DNA of 64,000 bases from Clostridium sp. TW13 (lineage in GTDB: Bacteria; Bacillota; Clostridia; Clostridiales; Clostridiaceae), in NCBI RefSeq assembly GCF_024345225.1, contig NZ_BROD01000002.1, positions 25,548 to 89,547 on the forward strand, in the 5' to 3' direction. The position numbers and the translations under genes are program-made. The notes beneath the pieces are model-generated. The model was not told the origin of the DNA, did not search any database, and worked only from the letters and a program-made list of their open reading frames with translations. Shown one piece after another: positions 17,336-25,373 of the stretch (positions are counted from its first letter, which is position 1; every line of letters begins with the position of its first letter).

Positions 17336-17998
17336 TTATTTTCTATTAAGTTGTAAATACACTCCTCCACCAGATAAAATCAAAGTGTTTTTATCTTTTA
17401 TATAGAAACTACAGCCCGTATATTTTTTAGAATTGATAACTTCTACTTCAGTAACGCTATTACCTTTTATCCCTAATTTATCTAAAGTAACATGATTCCT
17501 CGTCTCACTTGCAATAGTATCATTTGATACTGTTTTTTTCTGATAAATAGGGTTAGTTATTATATTATTCAAGTCACTTACGTTTTCAGCGAAAGAGATT
17601 GACTGCTCTTTTGAGAAAATAACAGTTTTGCCTATAATCTTATTTAAGTCTTCATCAGTAAAAGTTGTTACTTTATTACTTGCTAGTTTTTTAGAAATAG
17701 TCCAAGTTCCATAAAATGATGGTCGAATCTCATTATTCTTTGAACCAGAGTCATTTTTAGTTGGTTGTTGGTTTGAATTTGAATTATTCTCCTTTGTTGT
17801 TTGTTGGTTTGAGTCTGAATTACCAGCCGTTGAATTATTATCAGTGTTATCATTTGCTGTCTGATCTTTTGAAGTTGTATCGCTATTTTGAGATGTATTA
17901 GTCTTTGAAGAAGCATCCTTCACATCATTACTATTGCTACATCCACCTAAAAAAACACACATTAAAACTAATATGGGTATTATCTTCTTTTTATTCAT
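17336..17998 (-). CDS. Lipoprotein of unknown function
   Basis: 220 residues. Lipoprotein signal with lipobox LGGC (Cys near 20), then a long low-complexity linker of Asn, Ser, Asp, Gln and Thr (about 21-90) and a folded C-terminal domain (FYGTWTISKKLA ... DEDLNKIIGKTVIFSKEQSISF ... LDKLGIKGNSVTEVEV ... LILSGGGVYLQLNRK). The domain looks like a small beta barrel typical of bacterial lipoproteins; I cannot assign a function. A decayed copy of its C-terminus lies at 2351-2520. It is convergent with lysin 3. Confidence 0.7.
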   Translation of the reverse strand: MNKKKIIPILVLMCVFLGGCSNSNDVKDASSKTNTSQNSDTTSKDQTANDNTDNNSTAGNSDSNQQTTKENNSNSNQQPTKNDSGSKNNEIRPSFYGTWTISKKLASNKVTTFTDEDLNKIIGKTVIFSKEQSISFAENVSDLNNIITNPIYQKKTVSNDTIASETRNHVTLDKLGIKGNSVTEVEVINSKKYTGCSFYIKDKNTLILSGGGVYLQLNRK

Positions 17999-18210
17999 AA
18001 TTCACATTTCCTTTCAAATATATTCTTTAACTTACTATAAGATAATTATAAAGTCCGGAATTTAATGTCGAATAATACATATTATACCTTGTATTCTTTA
18101 TTTAATCAAATGAACATAATGTTTCTAATACAGAACCAAAGATTCAATAAATAAATTTTAAACATAAATTCTATTTATTATTCATAACCCAATACCTACC
18201 TAAAACACAG

Positions 18211-18251
18211 GAAAATAGCATTGCAATTCACTTTTGCAATGCTACTTTTTC
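18211..18251 (-). terminator. Terminator of the DUF1659/DUF2922 operon
   Basis: A stem with GCATTGCAA / TTGCAATGC arms and A/T-rich flanks, at the end of the minus-strand operon. It overlaps the last bases of the final gene. Confidence 0.75.
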
Positions 18252-18468
18252 ATACCTTAATATTTTGAGTCTTGGTTTTAATAATTCTAGCGCTAGCCTT
18301 CACTCCATCCTCATAATGGTTTGTTATATACATACGTTTATCAAGAATTAAATCCATTACCTTTGACACTTCTTCCTTTGTAACATTATCTTTAGCAAAG
18401 GGTATGTTTACAGTCTTAGTAGCTCCTTGAGTTCTATTTAGAAACACTAATGCTAATGTTTTAGACAT
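18250..18468 (-). CDS. DUF2922 family protein
   Basis: 72 residues with a TGAGGTGAG site. Matches DUF2922: a beta hairpin (KTLALVFLNRTQGATKTVNIPFAKDNVT) and a helix (KEEVSKVMDLILDKRMY). DUF2922 genes commonly sit beside DUF1659 genes in Firmicutes; neither has an established function. Last of three genes (with 18491 and 18731) read together. A second DUF1659-DUF2922 pair lies just upstream at 19256-19730. Confidence 0.8.
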   Translation of the reverse strand: MSKTLALVFLNRTQGATKTVNIPFAKDNVTKEEVSKVMDLILDKRMYITNHYEDGVKASARIIKTKTQNIKV

Positions 18469-18490
18469 AATCTCACCTCACAGTCTTAAA

Positions 18491-18712
18491 TTAATTTGTT
18501 AATAAGTATCTATCAACCCTTTGAAATACCTTTGGCATATTAGGGTCCATTAAGTTAGCCATAGCAGAGCATACAGAATAAATATCTTCATCAGTATTCT
18601 CTTGATCAATATTAATAAGCTTCAATTTCTGATATACAGGTGTGTTATTAGTACCTGATACACCTGTTTGTACCTTGATTACAAGGTCTTTGGCTATTTG
18701 TGATTTCTCCAT
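18491..18712 (-). CDS. DUF1659-like protein
   Basis: 73 residues. Pattern: LVIKVQTGVSGTNNTPVYQKLKLINI, then DEDIYSVCSAMANLM, the beta-hairpin plus helix of DUF1659. Middle gene of the three-gene operon. It is clearly diverged from the copy at 19509 (LNIKLETGTKNGNPVYTTQK), so the pair is an old duplication. Function unknown. Confidence 0.75.
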   Translation of the reverse strand: MEKSQIAKDLVIKVQTGVSGTNNTPVYQKLKLINIDQENTDEDIYSVCSAMANLMDPNMPKVFQRVDRYLLTN

Positions 18713-18730
18713 TGTGATTCCCCCTTTCTA

Positions 18731-18958
18731 TTATTCACTTATTAGATCATAGGTTTCTTCAGTTAAAACATAGTAACCATTATTTTTTTCAAGAAGGCTA
18801 GCAATACCTTCACCAACAGCAAGCATATCAGTATCGCTAATTGCTGGATTTAGATTATCAAAGGTTTGGATGGTGAAAATATCATTTCCTCGCTGATCTT
18901 GCTTGAATGTAGCTTTTATTTTTAAAGCATGATTAGATAAAACTGCTTTTATGACCAT
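18731..18958 (-). CDS. DUF1659-like protein
   Basis: 75 residues counting from the ATG at 18958, six bases inside the longest frame and correctly spaced from AAGGAGGTG. Sequence MVIKAVLSNHALKIKATFKQ ... IFTIQTFDNLNP ... DTDMLAVGEGIASLL follows the DUF1659 pattern. First gene of the operon; a CGTATATAT box lies about 95 bp upstream. Function unknown. Confidence 0.7.
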   Translation of the reverse strand: MVIKAVLSNHALKIKATFKQDQRGNDIFTIQTFDNLNPAISDTDMLAVGEGIASLLEKNNGYYVLTEETYDLISE

Positions 18959-19051
18959 AAACACACCTCCTTAAGGTTTAAGTCAGCTGAAAGAATATAA
19001 GCTTATATGCTAGTTTATTTGAACTTGTTATATATTTTCAGATGCCTTAAC

Positions 19052-19060
19052 ATATATACG
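19052..19060 (-). promoter_or_regulatory. CGTATATAT box upstream of the three-gene DUF operon
   Basis: Minus-strand CGTATATAT. The same nonamer precedes the other DUF1659 gene (19779-19787) and yvrJ (23917-23925). A -10 for a dedicated sigma factor is a reasonable guess; no common -35 was found. Confidence 0.45.
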
Positions 19061-19161
19061 TAAATTTACAGAATATTTAATAAATTAAGTAGCTTTAAAA
19101 TCTACATATGGTATAATTAATTTAAGGTTACACCATATATTGATTTAGGAATAAGAGAAGA

Positions 19162-19224
19162 ATAGAGCATTAAGCTCTATTTTTTTGCAAAAAAATAAGG
19201 CCTACTATTGAGGACCTTATTTCA
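19162..19224. terminator. Back-to-back terminators between the two DUF operons
   Basis: ATAGAGCATTAAGCTCTAT plus eight Ts reads on the plus strand (19162-19188). AATAAGGTCCTC...GGCCTTATTTTTTT reads on the minus strand (19193-19224) and ends the 19256-19730 operon. The plus-strand one has no visible gene before it. Confidence 0.65.
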
Positions 19225-19255
19225 TATAGGAGTTTTCTTGGAAATTTATTAATTA

Positions 19256-19471
19256 CTATAGAGTAATCTTATCTACGTTTCTTTCTATTATTTCTGCTGA
19301 AGACTTAGATACAAGAGCTCCCTTAGGAAGCTTAAAAGCCTTCTTTTCAATTATAGTATCCATTAATCCCTTAACTTCATCAGTAGTAACATTTTCTTTT
19401 ACGTTATTTACAGAAATAGAAGCCTTGTTTCCTGCATCTGTAGCAAAAGTCATGCTTAATGATTTAGACAT
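19256..19471 (-). CDS. DUF2922 family protein
   Basis: 71 residues: SLSMTFATDAGNKASISVNNVKENVT, then TDEVKGLMDTIIEKKAF, typical DUF2922. Downstream partner of the DUF1659 gene at 19509 (gap 37 bp), ended by the terminator at 19193-19224. Function unknown; see the related operon at 18250-18958. Confidence 0.8.
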   Translation of the reverse strand: MSKSLSMTFATDAGNKASISVNNVKENVTTDEVKGLMDTIIEKKAFKLPKGALVSKSSAEIIERNVDKITL

Positions 19472-19508
19472 ATTGTTTCACCTCACTTTCAATATATTTT
19501 GCATTTTA

Positions 19509-19730
19509 CTAAGCTTGAGCTAGTTTGTACAATTCATTTTTTAGGACAACCTTGTTACCAGCTGCCATTACCCCACCAATAGCAGTTGCAACAGCAAATA
19601 GATCTTCATCAGTTGCAGTGTCAGCAACATTCCCAAACTTTTGAGTTGTATAAACTGGATTACCATTCTTTGTACCAGTCTCAAGTTTGATATTTAGAGA
19701 TCTTTCTTGTTTTGTAGCAGTTATAGCCAT
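19509..19730 (-). CDS. DUF1659 family protein
   Basis: 73 residues: MAITATKQERSLNIKLETGTKNGNPVYTTQKFGNVADTATDEDLFAVATAIGGVM fits DUF1659 closely (shown broken here only by motif; two strands then a helix). Ribosome site AGGGGGTG. A minus-strand CGTATATAT box lies 49 bp upstream of the start. Together with YvrJ and the nearby sigma factor it belongs to a gene set often found clustered in clostridia and bacilli. Confidence 0.8.
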   Translation of the reverse strand: MAITATKQERSLNIKLETGTKNGNPVYTTQKFGNVADTATDEDLFAVATAIGGVMAAGNKVVLKNELYKLAQA

Positions 19731-19778
19731 AAAAACACCCCCTTTTTATTTGGGCACCACTTCAGATGCCTTATGTCC

Positions 19779-19787
19779 ATATATACG
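19779..19787 (-). promoter_or_regulatory. CGTATATAT box upstream of the DUF1659-DUF2922 pair
   Basis: Same nonamer as at 19052 and 23917. The plus-strand stretch 19788-20145 beyond it holds no gene I can support. Confidence 0.45.
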
Positions 19788-20145
19788 TAACTAATAAAAA
19801 AATTAGCAAGTTAGATAAGATTAATATTTGTTACCTAATTAATATCTATTCGGAGCAGGTTCATACTGCTTTATTTTATATATTCAGACTTAGAATAAAT
19901 GCAGTAATATTAAATACTAATTACACAAAACTATCTATTCTCTTGTTCCTGGAAAAGGAACAACTCCTATTGTATTTTTTGGTGATAGAAGTTGGTATGG
20001 TTATGCTTATTAATAGAAAATTTATATTGTTTTAATTTGATTTATTAGTAATTAATGAAAAAAAACTTAGAAATAATTAATTCTAAGTCTCTTTTTAAAC
20101 TTTTCTTTATGTGACAACGTATAATATTAAAAGGGAGTGACGTAA

Positions 20146-20676
20146 ATGAAAAAAGTTTATCTTTGTTTAGCTATTATATCTTGTATAAGTATAGTAACTA
20201 TAATCGGATGTTCCAAAGCAAAAAATAATTTTGAAGATAAAAAAATAATGAATAATACTGCAACTAGTATGACTTCCCCAGTGCAAACACTTTATAACTT
20301 AGCAGTTCCATATAAAATAATATATTATAAAAACGGAAAGAGTACTGTTATTTCAAAAGAAGATAAAAATTTTAATGCTATAGTTGATGAAACTAAAGGA
20401 CGAATTAAGACCATTAAGGATCAATATAAAAGTTTATTCTCTGTTGATGAATTTAAACAAAAAGGATTTTTGTTAGAATTTGATTATTATAAAAAAGAGA
20501 CCTTACAATATGTTAATGCGAAAGGTATAAACACAACTATAACTTATACTAAGTTGTATTTTAATTTGGATGTGAAGGATGATACTAGTAATTTAATGAG
20601 CTTTGAAGGAGAAGGGTTTAATCCTATAGGTCCATTATCTAATAGTGATAAGTTGCTTGATTTGTTGAATAATTAG
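20146..20676 (+). CDS. Lipoprotein of unknown function
   Basis: 176 residues. Lipoprotein signal with TIIGC lipobox (Cys near 22), charged linker, then a small domain (VPYKIIYYKNGKSTVISKED ... YFNLDVKDDTSNLMSFEGEGFNPIGPLSNSDKLLDLL). No family recognised. It has an AAAGGGAGTG site and shares a bidirectional terminator with the convergent sigma factor gene. Confidence 0.65.
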   Translation: MKKVYLCLAIISCISIVTIIGCSKAKNNFEDKKIMNNTATSMTSPVQTLYNLAVPYKIIYYKNGKSTVISKEDKNFNAIVDETKGRIKTIKDQYKSLFSVDEFKQKGFLLEFDYYKKETLQYVNAKGINTTITYTKLYFNLDVKDDTSNLMSFEGEGFNPIGPLSNSDKLLDLLNN

Positions 20677-20708
20677 TAATTTTACATACTATGATGCTAT
20701 CAAGTGCA

Positions 20709-20760
20709 TAAAAGATTAAAAAGGGCTATACAATTTTGTGTAGCCCTTTTTAATCTTTTT
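20709..20760. terminator. Bidirectional terminator between lipoprotein and sigma genes
   Basis: A near-perfect stem of about 20 bp (AAAAGATTAAAAAGGGCTA with TAGCCCTTTTTAATCTTTTT). Confidence 0.85.
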
Positions 20761-20766
20761 ATTTTA

Positions 20767-21345
20767 TTAAATAACCTTCCTAATCTCCATCTTCAATTTC
20801 CTAAGTATCTTATTCCTTTTTCTAATAGCTCTGAAGTACTCCATGTTCTTTCTTTCAGCGTAGGTTTTCATGGAAACCCCATTGTAATATACGAGGAATA
20901 TAAGCTCAAATTCATCTTCAGAGAGCTTTGATAAAGCACTTCTAAGTTCATTGAAGTTTTCAAGTCTTATAAAATCATCCTCAATATCAGTTTGGCTCAT
21001 AAGACATTCAATAAATTCAGCATTTCCTTCATTTGAAATTCTTTCATTTAGGCTCACATTATCACTATGTTTTATATTGTGTCTTGTAAGGTCTAAGATT
21101 GCATTTAAAATTGTTTGAAAGGCATAGCTGCTAAAGGTATTAGAGCCTATCTTATACTTGTCTATAGAATTGATTAATGCTACATAGGCTGTTTGAGCTA
21201 GGTCGTATATATCTAGGTAGCTAACATAGTATTTGTTTGCTGTTTTGAAAATAAAAGGCTTATATTGATCCAGAAGCATTAGAATAGCTTCGTTATCTCC
21301 TTCTTTGGCTTTTATAACACATTGTTCAATTTGTTTATGATCCAT
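20767..21345 (-). CDS. Sigma-70 family RNA polymerase sigma factor
   Basis: 192 residues. Region 2: KAKEGDNEAILMLLDQYKPFI ... YLDIYDLAQTAYVALINSIDKYK ... FSSYAFQTILNAILDLTR. Region 4 C-terminal: LSEDEFELIFLVYYNGVSMKTYAERKN and RKRNKILRKLKMEI. Not the UviA type. Flanked by DUF1659/DUF2922 and YvrJ genes; in B. subtilis yvrJ lies by the sigO-rsoA locus, so a small sigma regulon is likely. CGTATATAT boxes before those genes may be its targets; its own upstream has a weaker CGTATTAG. Confidence 0.8.
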   Translation of the reverse strand: MDHKQIEQCVIKAKEGDNEAILMLLDQYKPFIFKTANKYYVSYLDIYDLAQTAYVALINSIDKYKIGSNTFSSYAFQTILNAILDLTRHNIKHSDNVSLNERISNEGNAEFIECLMSQTDIEDDFIRLENFNELRSALSKLSEDEFELIFLVYYNGVSMKTYAERKNMEYFRAIRKRNKILRKLKMEIRKVI

Positions 21346-21605
21346 AAAACACCACCTTAATAAAATTAAGGCTTCACCATATATTTACATATTACTAATA
21401 CGTGAATTTTTTGGAAATTGCACTTAAATACAAGGAAATTCTTGATTTAGATAGAATATAAAGAAGGGTTGAGATTTTTTTCTCCATAAAAGACGGCATG
21501 GACGAAAAAACTTGAAATAAAGAATAGAATAAAGTATATTAAGTAATATAAAGTCATGTTAAATAACTAAAATAATTATAAATAAAATTACTATAAAAAG
21601 CAAAC

Positions 21606-21652
21606 GATCCCATATGATGCGAAGTTTCTCAGGCCAAACATCATATAGGATC
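21606..21652. other. Inverted repeat upstream of the AEP-type replication gene
   Basis: A 14-bp stem (GATCCCATATGATG, 21606-21619, with 21639-21652) and a 19-base loop. It may be a terminator, or a countertranscript RNA of the type that controls plasmid initiators. The rest of the 580-bp gap (21346-21928) is AT-rich with no other feature except the leader ORF. Confidence 0.45.
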
Positions 21653-21826
21653 TCAAAAAATAATTAAGTAAATAAATAATTAGTTTAATAATTGTTTATT
21701 TATTTAGTTTATTTTTGTTGTTTTCACTTACGATTATACATATTAGTGTATCATAAGTCAACAAAAAAAGTACGGTTCTGAACCCTTGCTGATTATAGTA
21801 AAATAAAGGATTTGGAGCGTTTTTTT

Positions 21827-21919
21827 ATGAAAATTAAGCCTATTTTAGACTACTTTACAGGACATAAAACCAGTGTTAATGGCATTGACCACAGACAATG
21901 CTTTTTTGTATTAGGTTAG
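21827..21919 (+). CDS. Small leader ORF before the replication gene
   Basis: A 30-codon frame (starting MKIKPILDYF, ending CFFVLG) with a GGAG site, ending nine bases before the replication start. The replication gene has no good ribosome site of its own (GGTTAGTGACTGT), so its translation probably depends on ribosomes finishing the leader. Such leaders serve copy control in several plasmids. It could instead be chance. Confidence 0.45.
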   Translation: MKIKPILDYFTGHKTSVNGIDHRQCFFVLG

Positions 21920-21928
21920 TGACTGTAT

Positions 21929-23347
21929 ATGATAACAGCAATTAGAAATTTAGAAAACCGTTCAAAAAACGAACTGAAATTGAACGGTGATGAAAAGATT
22001 ATTAACATGGCAATAACTCAGCTGGATCTTTTGCATAATAAGGATGATGGATTTATAACCATAGCTGTAAAGAAGGATAATCGCTTTCTTCAGTATCATT
22101 ATAAGATTCAGAGCTTAAGAGCCAACATAGGTAAGGTTTTAAGTATTGAAGATGTCAATATATATGTATCTCCAAACAGTTATTTTAAGCCATATAGAAG
22201 GATTGAAAACATAAGAAAACTTAATGCTCTGTACATTGATATAGATTTTTATAATAGTAAACATTACCAAAACAGTAGCTATGATGGAGTTAAATATATT
22301 TTAGAACATGATTATTTTGGCAAAACTGTGCCTGAGCCAAGCTTTATAATAAATACAGGTCGAGGCATGGCTGTTTATTGGCTTATAGAGCCAGTACCCT
22401 ATAAGGCGCTCCCCCTTTGGAATGGACTTCAAAAGTACTTACTTAAAGAGCTTGAAGACGTGGGTGCAGATTCAAAAAGCATAGATAGTGCCAGAATAAT
22501 GAGGCTTGCTGGAAGCACGAATCAAAAAAATAAGGTTAAAGCTCAGATAGAAATTTATAATGATTACATCTATTCTTTAAGAGAAATCCAAGAAAATTAC
22601 CTTCCAGAGCTAACCCCTTATGTTAAAAACCCAATGCACAAGCAAAAGGGCAGAAAAGCAAAGGTTGTAAAGCTATATAATATGTTTTCCTTGCACCACG
22701 CAAGACTCTTGGATCTTATAAAGCTTCAAGAGCTTAGACAAGGCTATTGCCGTAATAGCGATGGGGAATTAGTAATTCATGGACAACGAGAGCTTATGTG
22801 CTTTTTATATCGCTACTGGTCCAACTGCTTCACAGGGGATAAGGAAAAAGCCTTAGAAGATACTTTAGAGTTTAATAGCAACTTTAAGAAGCCACTTAGT
22901 AATAAAGAAGTTGAAAAAATAACTGAATCAGCAAATCGTGCTTATGAAGAATGGCTACTTAATGATTTTAACCTTGTTAAAAATGAAAAAGGCGAGGTAG
23001 ATGAAGCCACTAAGGTAAAGCTCCAAAAGGTTATAGGAAGAAGCAAGGTATACAAAACATTAGGATATAACTATAAAAATGCTACTTTGATTCAGCTCCT
23101 AAGCATTACAGCTGAAGAAATGAAAGAGCTTAGCACAATTATTGATAATAAAGAAAAAAGATGTAGGGATTATTCAAATAGAAAAGTTAAAAGAAGAAAT
23201 GACATAGGGTTAAATAGGAGAGAACGTGAAAAATTAAATAGAGTAGAAGCCATTAAGGAGTTGAGAGAGCAGGGCTTAACCCAAAAGGAAGTGGCTGAAA
23301 AACTAGGTGTTAGTGAGCGAACAATAAGGCGATACGATAATTTGTAA
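21929..23347 (+). CDS. Plasmid replication protein with AEP primase-like domain and C-terminal HTH
   Basis: 472 residues. The N-terminal half has hallmarks of archaeo-eukaryotic primase-type plasmid proteins: DxD metal site in LYIDIDFY (about 101-107), glycine-rich PSFIINTGRGMAVYWLIEP (about 135-153), and SARIMRLAGSTNQK (about 187-200), which resembles the conserved R..PGT.N.K element. The C-terminal part is basic and ends in a helix-turn-helix (LTQKEVAEKLGVSERTIRRYDNL). It probably primes or initiates replication of one replicon in this mosaic, separate from the two Rep_3 systems. Weak ribosome site; see leader ORF. Confidence 0.75.
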   Translation: MITAIRNLENRSKNELKLNGDEKIINMAITQLDLLHNKDDGFITIAVKKDNRFLQYHYKIQSLRANIGKVLSIEDVNIYVSPNSYFKPYRRIENIRKLNALYIDIDFYNSKHYQNSSYDGVKYILEHDYFGKTVPEPSFIINTGRGMAVYWLIEPVPYKALPLWNGLQKYLLKELEDVGADSKSIDSARIMRLAGSTNQKNKVKAQIEIYNDYIYSLREIQENYLPELTPYVKNPMHKQKGRKAKVVKLYNMFSLHHARLLDLIKLQELRQGYCRNSDGELVIHGQRELMCFLYRYWSNCFTGDKEKALEDTLEFNSNFKKPLSNKEVEKITESANRAYEEWLLNDFNLVKNEKGEVDEATKVKLQKVIGRSKVYKTLGYNYKNATLIQLLSITAEEMKELSTIIDNKEKRCRDYSNRKVKRRNDIGLNRREREKLNRVEAIKELREQGLTQKEVAEKLGVSERTIRRYDNL

Positions 23348-23509
23348 AATTCTCTATATTTTCAAAAAAACTAACCGGACACGAAACGGTGTCTTAAATT
23401 ATATGGGCGTAGCCTGTTTACTCCCGAATTTCTAATAAAGTACGGGTAGTGGCTACTTCTAAAAGAATTTATAACATAGAACAAGATTGAGTCTTAACTT
23501 ATAGAAAAA

Positions 23510-23547
23510 AACCTCTATAGTACAAATTACTATGGAGGCTTTTCTTT
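23510..23547 (+). terminator. Terminator after the replication gene
   Basis: CCTCTATAGTA paired with TACTATGGAGG, then TTTTCTTTTA. Confidence 0.8.
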
Positions 23548-23597
23548 TATGCAGCATGGTTGGTATTATCATTGTTGCCACCTAATTTCAAAATTAG

Positions 23598-23755
23598 GCA
23601 TCTTCAAAAAATAAATAAGTCCATCTGCTAGTCTATTTGATCTTATACTGTGTCAACAGAACCCTTAGATATCTCTGCTATCTGCGGAACCTATTTCCTT
23701 GTCTAAGTCCAAATATCCGTCGCATATTTGGACTTGTTATTTATTTTCAGATGCC
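23598..23755. repeat. Palindromic element, interrupted copy
   Basis: GGCATCTTCAAAAAATAAAT and AAGTCCATCTGCTAGTCTATTT on the left are mirrored by GGACTTGTTATTTATTTTCAG on the right, split by about 65 bp. An uninterrupted 70-bp copy lies at 61066-61136 and the left arm alone appears near 55808. The right arm covers the end of yvrJ. Confidence 0.5.
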
Positions 23756-23886
23756 TTAATAACAATTGAAAGGTTATATATGGATTCAGTTAATTTATCT
23801 ATCTTAGTCTCAACTCTGATAAGTAAGTAGCCAGCAACGGCTATTGGAAAGCCAACATTGGCTACAAGCTTTATGAAATCTTCCAT
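23737..23886 (-). CDS. YvrJ family small membrane protein
   Basis: A 49-residue protein: MEDFIKLVANVGFPIAVAGY, then LLIRVETKIDKLTESIYNL, ending KASENK. The MEDFIKLVANVGFPIAVA helix and the following amphipathic helix are the YvrJ pattern. Start is placed after GAGGA; a CGTATATAT box lies 31 bp upstream. In B. subtilis YvrJ belongs to the SigO regulon. Its C-terminus coincides with one arm of a repeated palindrome, and a shadow of that same end occurs near 19030. Confidence 0.85.
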   Translation of the reverse strand: MEDFIKLVANVGFPIAVAGYLLIRVETKIDKLTESIYNLSIVIKASENK

Positions 23887-23916
23887 TGGTGTGTCCTCAT
23901 TAAATAATATTTGTTT

Positions 23917-23925
23917 ATATATACG
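23917..23925 (-). promoter_or_regulatory. CGTATATAT box upstream of yvrJ-like gene
   Basis: Third occurrence of the minus-strand nonamer, 31 bp from the start codon. The plus-direction stretch to 24248 holds no further gene. Confidence 0.45.
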
Positions 23926-24248
23926 GAGGAGCTTTCAAAATTTAGGAGCTTTACTTAAAAAATAAATTATTAGTAATCAGAAATAATCATAGAATGAAGT
24001 ATTGATACTATGGAGAAATATATGTTATTTTATACATATATAGAATATTAAAGGGACTAAGTATTGTTGCTGTATTTGTGTTTTCATGAAATATATGGTG
24101 TTTATAATACTTGGAAAGACATTTTCAAGTAGCACACTCAAAAATATTAGATACTACAAACATTATACTTAATTGCTTACATGGATTTATTAGATATTTT
24201 ATATGTAATATTTTTTTAAAATAGTGGTTCTAATTATGGAGGCTAAAA

Positions 24249-24752
24249 TTGAAAAAAAATTTTTATCGAAAAAAAGCATTAATTTTCATAGCTGTTATTG
24301 TGGTTATAATTTTTACTATGCTATTCTTTGTTTTTCAAAATATTAATTCTGAGATTTCAATAAATGCATATAAAAAAGTAGAAAATTCATCTCATCTTTT
24401 ATACGTTTCTGGAGTTGACATGTCAACTGTGAAACCTAGTGACATAAAGAAAGTAACTATAGGATTCACATTCTCAAAAAATAGAATAATGAGAAAACAT
24501 GTTAAAGTAAGTTCAGAAGATTTAGATAATTTTATATTGAACAACCCAAATATAAAATTATTAGGAGACGGAAGTCTTGAATATCCTTACGAACTACAAT
24601 ATGACCGAGAAGTTACATTTTACGCACCTAAGCTCAAAAAGGATGACATAACTAAATTGTTTGAAAACTTTAAAGTATGTGTAACTTGGGAAGATATCTT
24701 TGGGAAAGAATGTAGTAAAACATTTTATCTAAAGGATTGTAAGTGGAATTAG
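24249..24752 (+). CDS. Membrane-anchored hypothetical protein
   Basis: 167 residues, TTG start behind TGGAGG. One N-terminal helix (about 9-30), then an outside domain (INAYKKVENSSHLLYVSGVDMSTVK ... VTIGFTFSKNRIMRKHVKV ... WEDIFGKECSKTFYLKDCKWN). No family recognised. Monocistronic. Confidence 0.55.
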   Translation: MKKNFYRKKALIFIAVIVVIIFTMLFFVFQNINSEISINAYKKVENSSHLLYVSGVDMSTVKPSDIKKVTIGFTFSKNRIMRKHVKVSSEDLDNFILNNPNIKLLGDGSLEYPYELQYDREVTFYAPKLKKDDITKLFENFKVCVTWEDIFGKECSKTFYLKDCKWN

Positions 24753-24984
24753 TGTATCAATAACTTACTTAATATTAGGATAAAGAATAGAAACCTGTAG
24801 GATAGGGAAATAATTAAATTAAGCAAATTATTTTATTTTTTATTATCCTCAGTAGATCTACTAAGTTATTTATACTTTCCAAGTTAATTCATCGAAATAT
24901 ACTCCCAATAAGCATAAATTTAGTTTATTTCACCGTAAAGTATATGGTGATGCATCAAAATAATATTTATTGGAGGTTTGTATA

Positions 24985-25239
24985 ATGGAAAATCAGTTTT
25001 TTGTAGATAATGAAGTAGTTAAAAAAATAGATGGTGAAGCTACTTATGATAAGTTTGCTATTGCTTCAACTCTTTTTGATACAAGCTTTAAGGGTTCAAA
25101 ATGCCACTTACTTGAAGGAAGAATTCTAAGAAATTGTGAGGCTTGTAATTTAGAGCCCATTTGCAAAGGCATTGATAACTTAGTTGAAAACTATATTGAA
25201 GCAACATCAACTGTGAACCAAAGCTTTGCCTTTGAATAA
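24985..25239 (+). CDS. Small cysteine-containing protein
   Basis: 84 residues from the ATG at 24985, correctly spaced from TGGAGG; a TTG at 24970 would put the start inside the ribosome site. Four Cys in CHLLEGRILRNCEACNLEPIC could bind metal. No family recognised. A CACCGTAAAGTATATGGTG symmetry lies about 50 bp upstream. Confidence 0.6.
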   Translation: MENQFFVDNEVVKKIDGEATYDKFAIASTLFDTSFKGSKCHLLEGRILRNCEACNLEPICKGIDNLVENYIEATSTVNQSFAFE

Positions 25240-25318
25240 AAAAATCTTCTCCTAAATTTTTTGTTTTCTAAAAGATAATAGAATTGAGTAAAAAGCCCAA
25301 TGCTAGGCACACATAAAT

Positions 25319-25353
25319 AAAGCAATTCAGATGCAGATCTGAATTGCTTTTTA
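25319..25353. terminator. Bidirectional terminator
   Basis: AAAGCAATTCAGAT paired with ATCTGAATTGCTTT, T-rich tail; serves the convergent genes at 24985 and 25374. Confidence 0.85.
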
Positions 25354-25373
25354 ATTGCAAATAAATTAGTACT

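Noticed and set aside
19766..20035. Plus-strand 89-codon frame
   Set aside because: No ribosome site, it begins in the upstream region of the divergent DUF1659 gene, and composition is not protein-like.
20704..20931. Plus-strand 75-codon frame
   Set aside because: Antisense to the sigma factor gene and starts in its terminator.
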